Source: Hymenopellis radicata
Taxonomy: Eukaryota; Basidiomycota; Agaricomycetes; Agaricales; Physalacriaceae
Length of the DNA stretch: 64,000 bases
Assembly: GCA_015501595.1 (NCBI GenBank)
Contig: JADNRX010000245.1
Coordinates: forward strand, 1 to 64,000
Reading direction: 5' to 3'
In this document: positions 55,222 through 64,000 of the stretch, in pieces
Numbering within the stretch: position 1 is the first letter of the stretch
How the letters are laid out: each line of letters begins with the position of its first letter
Made by a program: the position numbers and the translations under genes
The notes under the pieces: model-generated
What the model saw: only the letters and a program-made list of their open reading frames with translations
What the model was told of the DNA's origin: nothing
Databases searched by the model: none

Positions 55222-57528
55222 ATGTCAGTCATCACTTTGCTCCGCCAAGTGCTCTCCGCTTTATCATCGCTCAGTTGGGTAGATGGGGTTATGGACTTCA
55301 GAATGTTGTGCACCTTCCTTCGAATGATCGAAAGCCAACACCAAACATTGAAAGCTGACCGAGGCGTATTCCCGGGGTTTCTTCCCAAGGAGCTGACGCG
55401 GGCCATTGGCTTTGCATTGGACCTGGCGCCGCATGAAGTCGGGGAATTGTGGAGCGCTCTGGTGGAATACATGGAAAGCCTCATAACTGCCCCAAAAGAT
55501 GGAGAGGTCGAAGTGCTACTCTCGGAGTTTGGCTATAGAGAAAAAATTGGTGTGTTTGCCGCCACAGTGTTCATCTTCCCCCAAGCTTATTCATTCCGCG
55601 GGCGCCGTGATTATCGCCCCGCCGGTCTCATACTGCCCGTCGTGTCCCTCATACCGGCTCAATCAGGAGAAAAATTGTCGCGTCGAAGCTCAACTGTTCA
55701 CGAAGAGCCGTGGCATCCTGCCGGTGTATACTGTGTCCAAATATTGCAAACGTAGAGTGTCTTGTCCTTGGGTACAAACTACTGACAGATAGCCTTCTAG
55801 ATTGCAAAACGTACTACCATCCCGCGTACTGGGTCGAAAAGGCAGATGACCCACAATCACAAAGAGTGTATTACCCGGGGGTCCCAGATTATGTACAGGC
55901 GACAGAAACACATTGGGTCGAGAGAGAATTGGCCGAGCATTGGACTCTGCAAATGGCTGTTCAACAGTGAGTGCCTCACATTCTGCGCTCCCTCTGGTTC
56001 TAATGCTGGGGGTGCAGCGCGTCTGCGGTAGGCATCGCAGAGGTTTACAATCTCGAGCTGCGAGAACAGCCATGGCACGGCATGACGGACCTCAATTGGT
56101 GCCTAACGCGCGACATAATTTTCGACGCCTTCTGGGTCTTTGCTCTGCTGAGAGACAAGGCGAGGAGGACGAATGGGCAGGAATGTTTAATGGTAGATCA
56201 TCGAACCGAAAACAGCATTCGCTTCGACGTCGCCATCGATCAGCGGAACATGGAGATGGCTGGTACTGGACAACCGATGTGGGGTCATGTATGCGAAGGG
56301 TGTGTTAAATTCAAGCGGAACCCAACCACGCAGGACATCGGTGAGTTGACCGCCTACTTGCTCCGCATACGGGATTCTGATTTGGTAGAATACGTGAATG
56401 CCATTGTCATTGACGGAGTCAGCGTCAGGTGTCGTTGTTGTTCGGTCTCCTCCGACGAAGACGGCATGCCATGCATTGAGCCCCTCATGCATCCGAAGCA
56501 TAAGTTCTGTGGTAAACATGGGGCGAACTTGTGGCGATGCTTCGTGCGTGACTGTCCCAAGGATCGCGGCGAAAATTCACGGGCATGTTCGTTGCCGGCG
56601 CATCAAGCCATGGAGAACGCAGAGACCCTTATCCAGAGTCAGGGCACACGCGAACTCCACCGACGGGCGGCGAGACTGGGGCGTCCCATAGACCAAGAAC
56701 AGGCTCATTCATATGTGGATACGCACTGTACCGGCACCGCAGATGAGACTGGGAATGACGTGAAGGGAGCTGATGATAAGGTACAGGGTCCTAGCCATTT
56801 ACCAACAAAGAAAGAGGACCAGAAGAGGCGTAAGAAACTCGTTCTCTCCAAGTTCACCCACTGTGAAATGCTCGCCTTGGCGCCCTGCGGCATCATCAAG
56901 GGGAGGACGACACTGTTCAACGCTGAAGGAATCAAGGCAGTGGTGGTGAGCCTTTATACCGTGGTCTATGGAAAGCTGGACTGACCTCGTATGAAGACAT
57001 TCCTGAAGAGCCTATTCCCAGAAGGATTGGAGGAGTCGCTTCCTTCAGCGGTTTTCTACGACAAAGCATGTCATACACTGAAACACCTCCTGAGCACGGG
57101 GGATACATACCTGACAGCCCGCACTGCATTTCTGTATGATCTATTCCATGGTGCTTTTTGCCACAAGGAGGACGACAAGTTTTGTAACGAGCACTGTAAT
57201 CCGGCTCAATTTCCCGATCTTCTGGATGAACTCGGGCGCATCATTTTCAACACGTCGGCTTGTGAACAGGCTAACGTCTGGTTCGGCGGATTTGGAACTA
57301 TGGTGCGCGAGATGTCGCTGGCATGGTAAGTCTCGGTTGAGCTGCTGTGGCTGTGCTACTGAACCAAAAGAAAACTGCAGTTTCGGTTTTTTCCTGGACG
57401 AGATGATTCTGATTCACAACGAATTGGTAGAGATGAGGTTGAAGCAGCAGGGGCTTAACCCAAGGATTTTACCAGAGGAGTATTGGAATGGTAGCTGGCG
57501 CCATTCGAGTCACGCAGCGCCAGCTTGA
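55222..57528 (+). CDS. CxC5/CxC6-type cysteine-cluster protein associated with KDZ transposons
   Basis: ATG at 55222. Helical N-terminus (LCTFLRMIESQHQTL; LWSALVEYMESLI), then a CxC5-like cluster SYCPSCPSYRLNQEKNC and, across an intron, KYCKHCKTYYHPAYWV, YYPGVPDYVQATETHWVE. Next IIFDAFWVFALLRDKARRTN, GHVCEGCVKF, IVIDGVSVRCRCCSVSSD, and a CxC6-like part HKFCGKHGANLWRCFVRDCP with ACSLPAHQAMEN. The end has FYDKACHTLKHL, FCNEHCNPAQFPDLLDEL, FNTSACEQANVWFGGFGTMV and FFLDEMILIHNELVEMRL, stop 57528. These ordered blocks match fungal CxC5/CxC6 proteins linked to Kyakuja-Dileera-Zisupton transposons. About six introns. The phase near 55548-55600, beside an A6 run, does not close cleanly, so one base may be missing or the gene may be decaying. 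Confidence 0.78.
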
Positions 57529-57977
57529 TGGGTGGGGTAGAGGGCGTAGATGCGGACAGACTGACTCGACACCCGGGTAGACAAATCACGCCCCCCTCTG
57601 CCGTACCCAAAAAGCCGACGACGGGAATGTAGGGAGAATATCAATGGATTAGTTCCTAAGGTGACAACATAGAATCACGTCGTGTGCAGTTGTCAACGCA
57701 AAAAGGCGCGAGGAGCAATTTTGCAGAATGTGGCCGTGAAGGTTGGGAGCAAGCTTTCGGACCGATTGCCGCGAACACGCACTTCTTACACGCGGATTAG
57801 CTAATGGTCATCACATTCATCACATGACACTGTGGATTAGATTGCGAACTACTTGGAATCAGATTGCAAACTAGTTCTACTACACGCTACGACAGTTTTT
57901 TTTTTTTTGCGCTCCAAGAACTGAAATTGGCATGAGTCAATGAAGGATGGAGACCAATAATGATACCTGCCCTTGCA
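57529..57977. other. Intergenic with TTGCAAAC elements and T-tract
   Basis: Contains gattgcgaact and gattgcaaact (57838-57876) and a T11-like tract (57897-57908). No open frame of interest. Confidence 0.5.
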
Positions 57978-58417
57978 TTAAGCCACTTCTAGAGATGTCT
58001 CGGGGACGGATTGTTCCTCAATCGCGTTGAATTTCTCGGTGGCCTCGAATTTGATTGCATAGGTAAAGTTCTAAGGCAGTTTACCGCACTGTCAGTGAGG
58101 GTGATGGGAGGGCTAAAGGGAACATACGAATGCGTTGCCAACGCCACTTGTGTATCGGGCCTTGACCATGCCCGTCTCGCCTGGTTGGTAGTGGCGGTTG
58201 TAGCCTTCATAGGTTTTGGTCAACTTCACGCTGTCGTGAAGTTGGAACTATAGTGGGGAAGACGCGTTGAGTGACTCGTAGGCAAGGGTGAGTGGGGGCG
58301 ACGAACGATGGGGGCTGGTGCGGCCATGTCACGAAGGAGAAGGATCGTGGTGAGTGCTGAGAGGACGAGTGTTGGGCCAAGATAAGTAAACCAGTGCGGG
58401 AAACCCCGATCGGACAT
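57978..58417 (-). CDS. Small single-pass membrane protein, about three exons
   Basis: ATG at 58417: MSDRGFPHWFTYLGPTLVLS, one hydrophobic segment (TLVLSALTTILLL) and a Pro/His/Ser-rich stretch. Further exons give SVKLTKTYEGYNRHYQPGET, GMVKARYTSGVGNAF and a final FEATEKFNAIEEQSVPETSL ending at 57978. Intron edges near 58070-58110 and 58240 are approximate. Could be secreted or type II membrane-anchored. No family recognised. Confidence 0.4.
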
Positions 58418-58821
58418 CGAATCGTTGTGGGCGATCAGTCAGCACGATATGGATCATTTATTATGGACGCGGTCTGTTATACTTTCATTTCGAATAGATT
58501 CTTGCAATGATAAGACAACATGATCATGGTAGCGGTACTTTCATTGCCATGAATAGGGCAGAGGCATCCAAAGGCATACTAAACGATCAGCAGGAGAAGA
58601 CGATTTGCTCCCTCGGATGCCACCACTCAGACTGGTGTGCTTGAGCGCCAATCCTTATACTGTCATTGCAACAACAGCACAGGATCATGTTTACGGTATC
58701 TGAATTTGCCTGGACACAATACGACATGAGTCTTTGGCCTTAAAAAAGCCAGTGCTTAAACGTACCATTCATAAATGAGACGGCCTGCACCGGACTGTTA
58801 AGGATGGTATCAGGCAGGTCT
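58418..58821. other. Intergenic
   Basis: Between two minus-strand genes; no coding frame or repeat seen. Confidence 0.5.
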
Positions 58822-60102
58822 TTACATATGGCTTCGTAGCGAGCCAAAGCCACCGAAGCGGTTAGAGGTGAGTTTAACGTCTTCATGTCTTCCAACAGGG
58901 AGACGAGGCCGGGCAACATGTCCTCGGCACACTAGCAGAAGCATGAGAGAGTCTGTTTCTGAACGCAAGGTTCGACGCACGCGGAGGGTTGGTTGTAAGG
59001 TTGTGGCCAGATCATGTAGGTCCTGGCGATAAGCCGAGTGGATGTCCTCGTCGTCTGATGCAATGAGCATAGTTTCGAAATCGATCAAAGCATATTTGCG
59101 GTTGACGCCGCGGAGGCCACCATAATAATACGGGTCGGGGCCTTCGGGTGCTGCCACGTCCATGACAAGGTTTTGGCCGCTGATGTCGCCATGGGCCATA
59201 CGATGCGAATGTAAGAAGTACACGACCTTGGGTTGAGGGCATCAAGACAAGCAACGCAGGAAATGGACAAACATACTTCGAAAAATGCTTGTCCGTAACG
59301 GACGATCTCACCGACGGTAGAGAAGGCGCCGCAACAGGCGGAGCCCCAGCTGCAGACGTGGATGAGCGGCGCTGAACCCGTAGCAATGACTGAGGACAAT
59401 TACCGGGGCATGATGGCAAATATTTCTTTATTGAATACGAGTAGATCTATGAGGGGAATGGTATGATTCAATGGGTGCTGACGTAGCGATGGAGAGTTCA
59501 ATTTGCGTAATGCGCAGAGCTCGCGAGGGGGGTTGCGTCCAGAAAGTGCCCTGGAGAGTGTGATTCAGGCATGGCAGATGATCCAGTTGAATTTCCATGT
59601 TACTTTATTATGATGTCGCGCCCTTGAGAGTCGCGAGCCGGCCATACGCGCGGGGCCTATAGACAACAATCAGTGAATAGCAGGCCATCCGATATAGCGC
59701 ACGTACAAAGAACGAGAAAGTGGCATCATCATCGTTGCGGTAATAATTCTGTGCGAAAGGATGACCGGGGTTTTGGCTGCCGCGCGGACTGACAGGCGAT
59801 AGACGACCAAAAACATCACTTGGCTCCTGGTTGAGGAACAAGTCATAACCTCGTGAGGCGAAGAACGGACGGAGGAAGCCCCAGATACGTATGAGGCGGA
59901 TCTTTTCTCGTAGAAACAATTTACGATCGTTGGGATCTCCAGTGTACCAGAGGTCGGGGCATGCTGAAGTGAGTGGGTAGTTCCACAGCCAGGAGCGAGC
60001 CATCCAATAAATGCCAGTGCGGATGGCGCCCAGGCGAACGAAGCCGGGGGCCCACACGAGGACGGAAATGAGAAATACTACAAAGGTCAGGAAGGCCAAC
60101 AT
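58822..60102 (-). CDS. Membrane-anchored mushroom-type kinase-like protein, five or more exons
   Basis: ATG at 60102, with one N-terminal transmembrane segment (MLAFLTFVVFLISVLVWAP). Then WGFLRPFFASRGYDLFLNQE, the N-lobe lysine region WPARDSQGRDIIIK (about 59595-59650), ELCALRKLNSPSLRQHPLNH, TIPLIDLLVFNKEIFAIMP (hinge), FSTVGEIVRYGQAFFE, the catalytic-loop-like VYFLHSHRMAHGDISGQN (about 59170-59225) and RKYALIDFETMLIASDDED (about 59060-59100). Introns of 45-55 nt join these in phase. HGD replaces HRD and DFE replaces DFG, so activity is doubtful. The last part to 58822 is less certain. Similar proteins are expanded in mushrooms; targets unknown. Confidence 0.65.
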
Positions 60103-60167
60103 GGTACGACGTGGCTTAGGTTGAGCGCACTAATGCACGAATCGGTGAATCTTTGTCCGTGTTTGGC

Positions 60168-60811
60168 ATGCTCAACTTGCGATCAACAACCACCATGAAC
60201 GCGCCTTTTGAAAGTCTCAGCGACGTTCGCAGCGTCGCCCAAGAAGCTATTAAAACCCATATAACCATTGAACGGGGTGTCTTTGACCGCTCACTGATGC
60301 GAGGTGGGCCTCTTTGGGCGTGGGGTTGTGTTCATACTAGTACTAATGCTATGTTATCGCAGCCATGGAAAGACTGCCACTGGATGATAGTGGTAGCTGC
60401 TTTTTATGCCGCTGAAGGCTCACTGATGTTCAAGTGTCTCCAATTAGCTCGGCAGGAATTTTCTGTTACTTTATGGGATCATGTCCCCAATGAGGACGAC
60501 AGCACAGAAGAAATTAGCGTGGACGTCTTGCACTTTATTGTGGAGTTGCAGTTGGGCCTCGAAGATGAGTGGGAAATACCATTGGCACGAATGGGCGTGC
60601 ATGACATGGTGAATCTGGATATATTGGCGGCTTGTAAGCTACGGTCATCTGCATAAAGGTTGATCTAGTGACCGTTTGGGCAGGGTTAGTGCTGGATGCC
60701 GAACATGTCAAGGGTCTTCTCACAATGGCACTGCCCAACATGGATCGCGACTCGAAGGAACACCAAAAATTGGTCAAAGCACTCATGGGGAGAATCCCGA
60801 CATCGGACTAG
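60168..60811 (+). CDS. Hypothetical protein, two exons
   Basis: The first in-frame ATG is 60168; MNAPFESLSDVRSVAQEAIK starts at 60195. The open frame continues through CHWMIVVAAFYAAEGSLMFK and LQLGLEDEWEIPLARMGVHD. A GT-AG intron (about 60634-60682) replaces a short read-through tail and gives AAWLVLDAEHVKGLLTMALP and a stop at 60811. About 195 residues. Divergent from the kinase-like gene, with only 65 bp between starts. No family recognised. Confidence 0.55.
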
Positions 60812-61049
60812 TAGGCGTAATATGCTTGGGTTGATATCTTTTGTAACATGTGCTGAATGAGTGAATTGATTGAGGCGAGCAGTACTTACGCGGTCACGTG
60901 GGTGAATGAGCGACAAAGTTGGCATCGAACTACACAGGACAAACTACGTCTGAGACTGTACAAACTACAGGCAAGTGGTGATAGCTAGCAAGCAGTGGAG
61001 ATATGGGTAAGTAAATTGTTATGATAAAGTAGCTAGGGTCTGTTGAAAC

Positions 61050-62417
61050 TTAAGAAGCTTTGGGAACAACAAAATTGCCTTCAATCAGGATACGGCGAAC
61101 GAGAGCTTTTTGGTTGATCTGGCTGGTGGCGGCAAGGAGGAGATCAGCAGAGCTTGGATTTTGAGTAAAATGATAGCCAACATAGCTAAGCATATCGGCG
61201 TTGAGTTCGGCGTCGCCGACGTCGGGAACGAGGCCACAGGATTCGACGAGCACAGCAGCTGCTACACCGCGGTTGCACACAGCATGCTTCTTGTGGACCT
61301 TGGGGGGAGCGGAGCTTGCGGAACTCCCGACGTCAGCGTCAGATTCAGGCGAGTAGCCATCATCTTCCAGGTCGTCGATAGCCGGAGGAGGCGCCCCATG
61401 CTTCCTTTTGGAGCGACGACGAGGGCCCGACAATGGGTTAGACGGCACCACAGTTTGTTGATGTTCATGCTCGCCGAGCAGGCGCGCTTTTTGCTTTGCC
61501 GACTCGCGTTGCTCGATAGTATCATCCACTACAGTCTGAATCAGAGGCCGTGGCGAGGAAGCGACTACTCATACACATACCTCCGTACCTTTCAATGTTG
61601 TTGAGGCACTGAATTGCCTCTGCCTTCGTGTTGACACCGGGAATTCCAACGCTGGTGAGGACGTTACGCAACAGTTGCGCCGTGACCAGGTGCCACGGGA
61701 AGGAATGTATGCGGGACGAAGTTGAAGCAGAGAGAGCATTGTCGCTCTGTAGTGGGGTGCCGTCAGTGTCCAAGTCCTGAATGACCTGTTAGCCAGAAGG
61801 AAGCGATGATGGTCAAGACATACCATGAGTTCGTGGGAATTGGTGAGCCCTTCTTTCACATCGTCGTCAAGCTTCTGGACGTCAGAGAGCGGAAGTACGG
61901 GACGAACAGGACAACTTACAGCATCTTGGTAGGAGGGGAGCATTTGATTTTGAAACTTCAAGTGGTTGGTATGAGTATTGGTGGATGGATAGACGTGACG
62001 ACATACGGTGGATGGACTATTGTCGCTTTCAGCTTCGCCGTGCTCACTATCAGAAGCTTCGTCGCCGTCAGGGACGGACAGCCGGGGTTTCTGTGTGGCG
62101 ATGAGTGAAGTGATTGAGGGCGCGTGGGGTGTCCTACTTTGACTGTGCGCGCGGCTTGTTGACGCGTAACTCCTTCGTCGGGTCTCTGAGTGGGGATGAG
62201 TGCATGGATTATGGGAGCATGAGGAGAGATGTCATACTGTGGTTGTTGGCCGTGTCGAAGTTGCGGGTGGTTTCTGGGCGATGTATACATAAACTGGAAT
62301 CGATACTACTTGGAAATGGAGACGTACTGGGCCTGTTTTGCGGGATAGGCTAGAAGCGGGGAGAGGTGATTGGCTGCTGTCGCTAGAGCCGGTATCTTCG
62401 TTCATGCATGTTCCCAT
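61050..62417 (-). CDS. Hypothetical nuclear-type protein, about five exons
   Basis: Probable ATG at 62417 (MGTCMNEDTGSSDSSQSPLP). Ser/Pro-rich, then PRLSVPDGDEASDSEHGEAE (about 62030-62090), PSYQDAVSCPVRPVLPLSDV, a small folded block SFPWHLVTAQLLRNVLTSVG then NTKAEAIQCLNNIERY (about 61575-61700) that resembles a SAP- or LEM-like helix pair, then a basic segment GPRRRSKRKHGAPPPAI (likely nuclear signal), acidic DDLEDDGYSPESDADVG and a helical end to 61050. Introns are short and GT-AG, but those in the first third (62.1-62.3 kb) are not settled. Possibly DNA- or chromatin-associated; that is inference. Confidence 0.5.
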
Positions 62418-62754
62418 TTCGAAGGTCACAGTAGAGTGATGATGGTGGGACGGAGGTGCGCAGTCGAGAAGATCAAGTGTTCCCACGCCGCATTGGGGTC
62501 ACGTGGAACGGACAACTGGTGGATGTCTTGGACTGAAGCGCCCTACTGTTGGGCGAGCAATGTCCCGGCTATTTGTGGAGCCACCGTGAAGCTCAGAAGT
62601 CACTCTGACATGGCACATTAATTATTGAAACGGCCTTGCACCAAAACATACAGAACGTGTTAATCACCGCATCTTTATCATAAAGGAGTGAATAATTGAT
62701 GCAACTAAGAACATGGTGAATTAATCACAGAGTCTAGGGTCATACAAACCACAA
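62418..62754. other. Intergenic
   Basis: Between the hypothetical nuclear-type gene and the VNTR. A short plus-strand frame here has no features. Confidence 0.45.
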
Positions 62755-63264
62755 GTCTGAGGGGAGCACGTCCTCGGCGCGGCTCACGCCTCTAAGAGAT
62801 CCAACGGGCAACCAGTCTGAGGGGAGCGCGTCCGCGGCACGGCTCACGCCTCTAAGAGATCCAACGGGCAACCAGTCTGAGGGGAGCGCGTCCGCGGCAC
62901 GGCTCACGCCTCTAAGAGATCCAACGGGCAACCAGTCTGAGGGGAGCGCGTCCGCGGCACGGCTCACGCCTCTAAGAGATCCAACGGGCAACAAGTCTGA
63001 GGGGAGCACGTCCGCGGCGCGGCTCACGCCTCTAAGAGATCCAACGGGCAACAAGTCTGAGGGGAGCACGTCCGCGGCGCGGCTCACGCCTCTAAGAGAT
63101 CCAACGGGCAACCAGTCTGAGGGGAGCGCGTCCGCGGCACGGCTCACGCCTCTAAGAGATCCAACGGGCAACCAGTCTGAGGGGAGCGCGTCCGCGGCAC
63201 GGCTCACGCCTCTAAGAGATCCAACGGGCAACAAGTCTGAGGGGAGCACGTCCGCGGCGCGGCT
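62755..63264. repeat. 60-bp VNTR, about 8.5 copies
   Basis: Exact 60-bp period, with unit core gatccaacgggcaaccagtc. Copies fall into two sub-types that differ together at several sites (gcgcg..gcacgg..accag versus gcacg..gcgcgg..acaag) and alternate in blocks. The unit has no stop in one minus-strand frame, giving repeats of LPSDWLPVGSLRGVSRAAD, but that frame has no ATG. Confidence 0.95.
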
Positions 63265-63863
63265 GGCACAAGCACCACCATACTCTGCTGCTCTTATAGG
63301 AAATCAATACGTGGTGAGACGGGGAAAGGATAATCTTGGCTATACAAAGTGAGATGTAGCAGCGGGTGGGTCATTGTTGACGTAATGCTCTGCGGCGTGC
63401 GTGTCTGTCGGAGGGCAGGATCGCGCCTATAAAAGAGGAGAGTCGCGATGTTATGTCGGGCACACCGAAGAAGATGCAGGTAACGATAACGGACGACAAC
63501 ACTGCTTGAGGCTGGATTCGCATGTTCGGCCACGGTTTTTTGTCGTGGTCGTCGCCAGTGTCTGTGATCATCGAAGCGGGTGTCTAGTCTTGTCTCGGGA
63601 GATGCGGAAAATATTGTCTGGGGAGATGCTGACGTGGCACTGCGAGATTGAGGTGAGGAAAATATTGTGGTGAAAAAGATCAACGAATGCCGGCAATGGA
63701 TGAGGAGGAGGAACGATGTTTACAACGGTGGTAGACGTAGAGGAAGGAGTGGACGCCAGGCCAAAAAAGTTGATCGACACAATGGATCGGATCGAAGACT
63801 TCAGCCGTAGTGGATTCCATATTTTTATATAAAGCAATGGAACTTCACACTGCAATATTGACG
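63265..63863. other. Intergenic, promoter side of the last gene
   Basis: Minus-strand frames of 90-130 residues occur but start without good context and have low-complexity content. A tatttttatataaag stretch at 63818-63833 is a good TATA-like element, about 35-45 bp before the ATG at 63864. Confidence 0.45.
63819..63832 (+). promoter_or_regulatory. TATA-like element
   Basis: The sequence atatttttatataa lies just upstream of the final gene's start codon. Called on sequence and position alone. Confidence 0.4.
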
Positions 63864-64000
63864 ATGACGAAAAGCCCAGCTCAACGGGGACGTAAGAAAC
63901 GTCGCACTCGGCGGAGCAAGGCGAAGCCGGGCAAGAGACCCGAGCGAACTCAGCGTCACATCGACCATGACCGGGCGGTGATTGAGGCTAGGACAGGTGT
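63864..64000 (+). CDS. 5' end of a gene for a highly basic protein (partial)
   Basis: ATG at 63864, open to the window edge. The first 30 residues are dominated by Lys and Arg (QRGRKKRRTRRSKAKPGKR), like a nuclear-localisation or nucleic-acid-binding head, followed by RTQRHIDHDRAVIEARTG. Too short to assign. Confidence 0.5.
   Translation, partial: MTKSPAQRGRKKRRTRRSKAKPGKRPERTQRHIDHDRAVIEARTG

Noticed and set aside
62740..63249. 169-residue repeat protein on the minus strand
   Set aside because: The frame starts at GTG with no upstream ATG in frame; it is better explained as a VNTR of length divisible by three.

Overview
The window looks like nuclear DNA from a mushroom-forming basidiomycete (Agaricomycetes). 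Nearly all convincing genes are cut by short GT-AG introns of about 45-60 nt. The recognisable families are typical of that group: a fungal ABCC transporter, a GT18-type glycosyltransferase, pyruvate decarboxylase, a Tse2-like toxin-domain protein, mushroom-type kinases, WW/multi-TM proteins, F-box/LRR-like paralogs and a CxC5/CxC6 gene associated with KDZ transposons. Exons were joined by eye from reading frame, splice consensus and family resemblance, so edges are provisional. I saw no rRNA, tRNA or CRISPR array.

Left part (1-27.6 kb), mostly ordinary genes: an ABCC transporter (387-6832, minus) with three apparent single-base frameshifts, a 15-nt microexon and a GC-AG intron; a weak small gene; a Tyr/Gly/Asp-rich protein (plus); an F-box/LRR-like gene (minus); a multi-pass membrane protein (plus); a GT18-like transferase (minus); pyruvate decarboxylase (minus, second GC-AG intron); a Tse2-like gene (minus) facing a broken kinase-like pseudogene (plus); two hypotheticals; and a large WW-motif/transmembrane gene (minus).

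Middle (27.6-37.5 kb), gene-poor and repeat-rich: a truncated second copy of the Tse2-like gene with its upstream DNA, two arrays of one 23-bp minisatellite, a C2H2 zinc-finger gene with a 39-bp internal repeat, and a decayed run of related modules on the minus strand.

Right part (37.5-62.4 kb), a lineage-specific gene island: F-box/LRR-like paralogs, a tandem pair of an unknown family (shared YPPSDVD and WGYR motifs), a pair of six-cysteine zinc-finger-like genes with identical cysteine spacing and a shared WP[FY]FHP C-terminal block, a Cys-cluster gene, a large orphan gene, the CxC5/CxC6 gene, a degenerate kinase and smaller orphans. Each member of the six-cysteine pair is transcribed away from a minus-strand neighbour across a 150-185 bp gap, and TTGCARAC-like elements recur between genes. 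A 60-bp VNTR and the start of a basic protein close the window.

The best candidate for something undescribed is the island at 43-57.5 kb, where two paralogous families of unknown function sit beside a KDZ-associated gene. The main caveat is the number of single-base frame breaks in otherwise conserved genes, which could be real decay or residual assembly indels.
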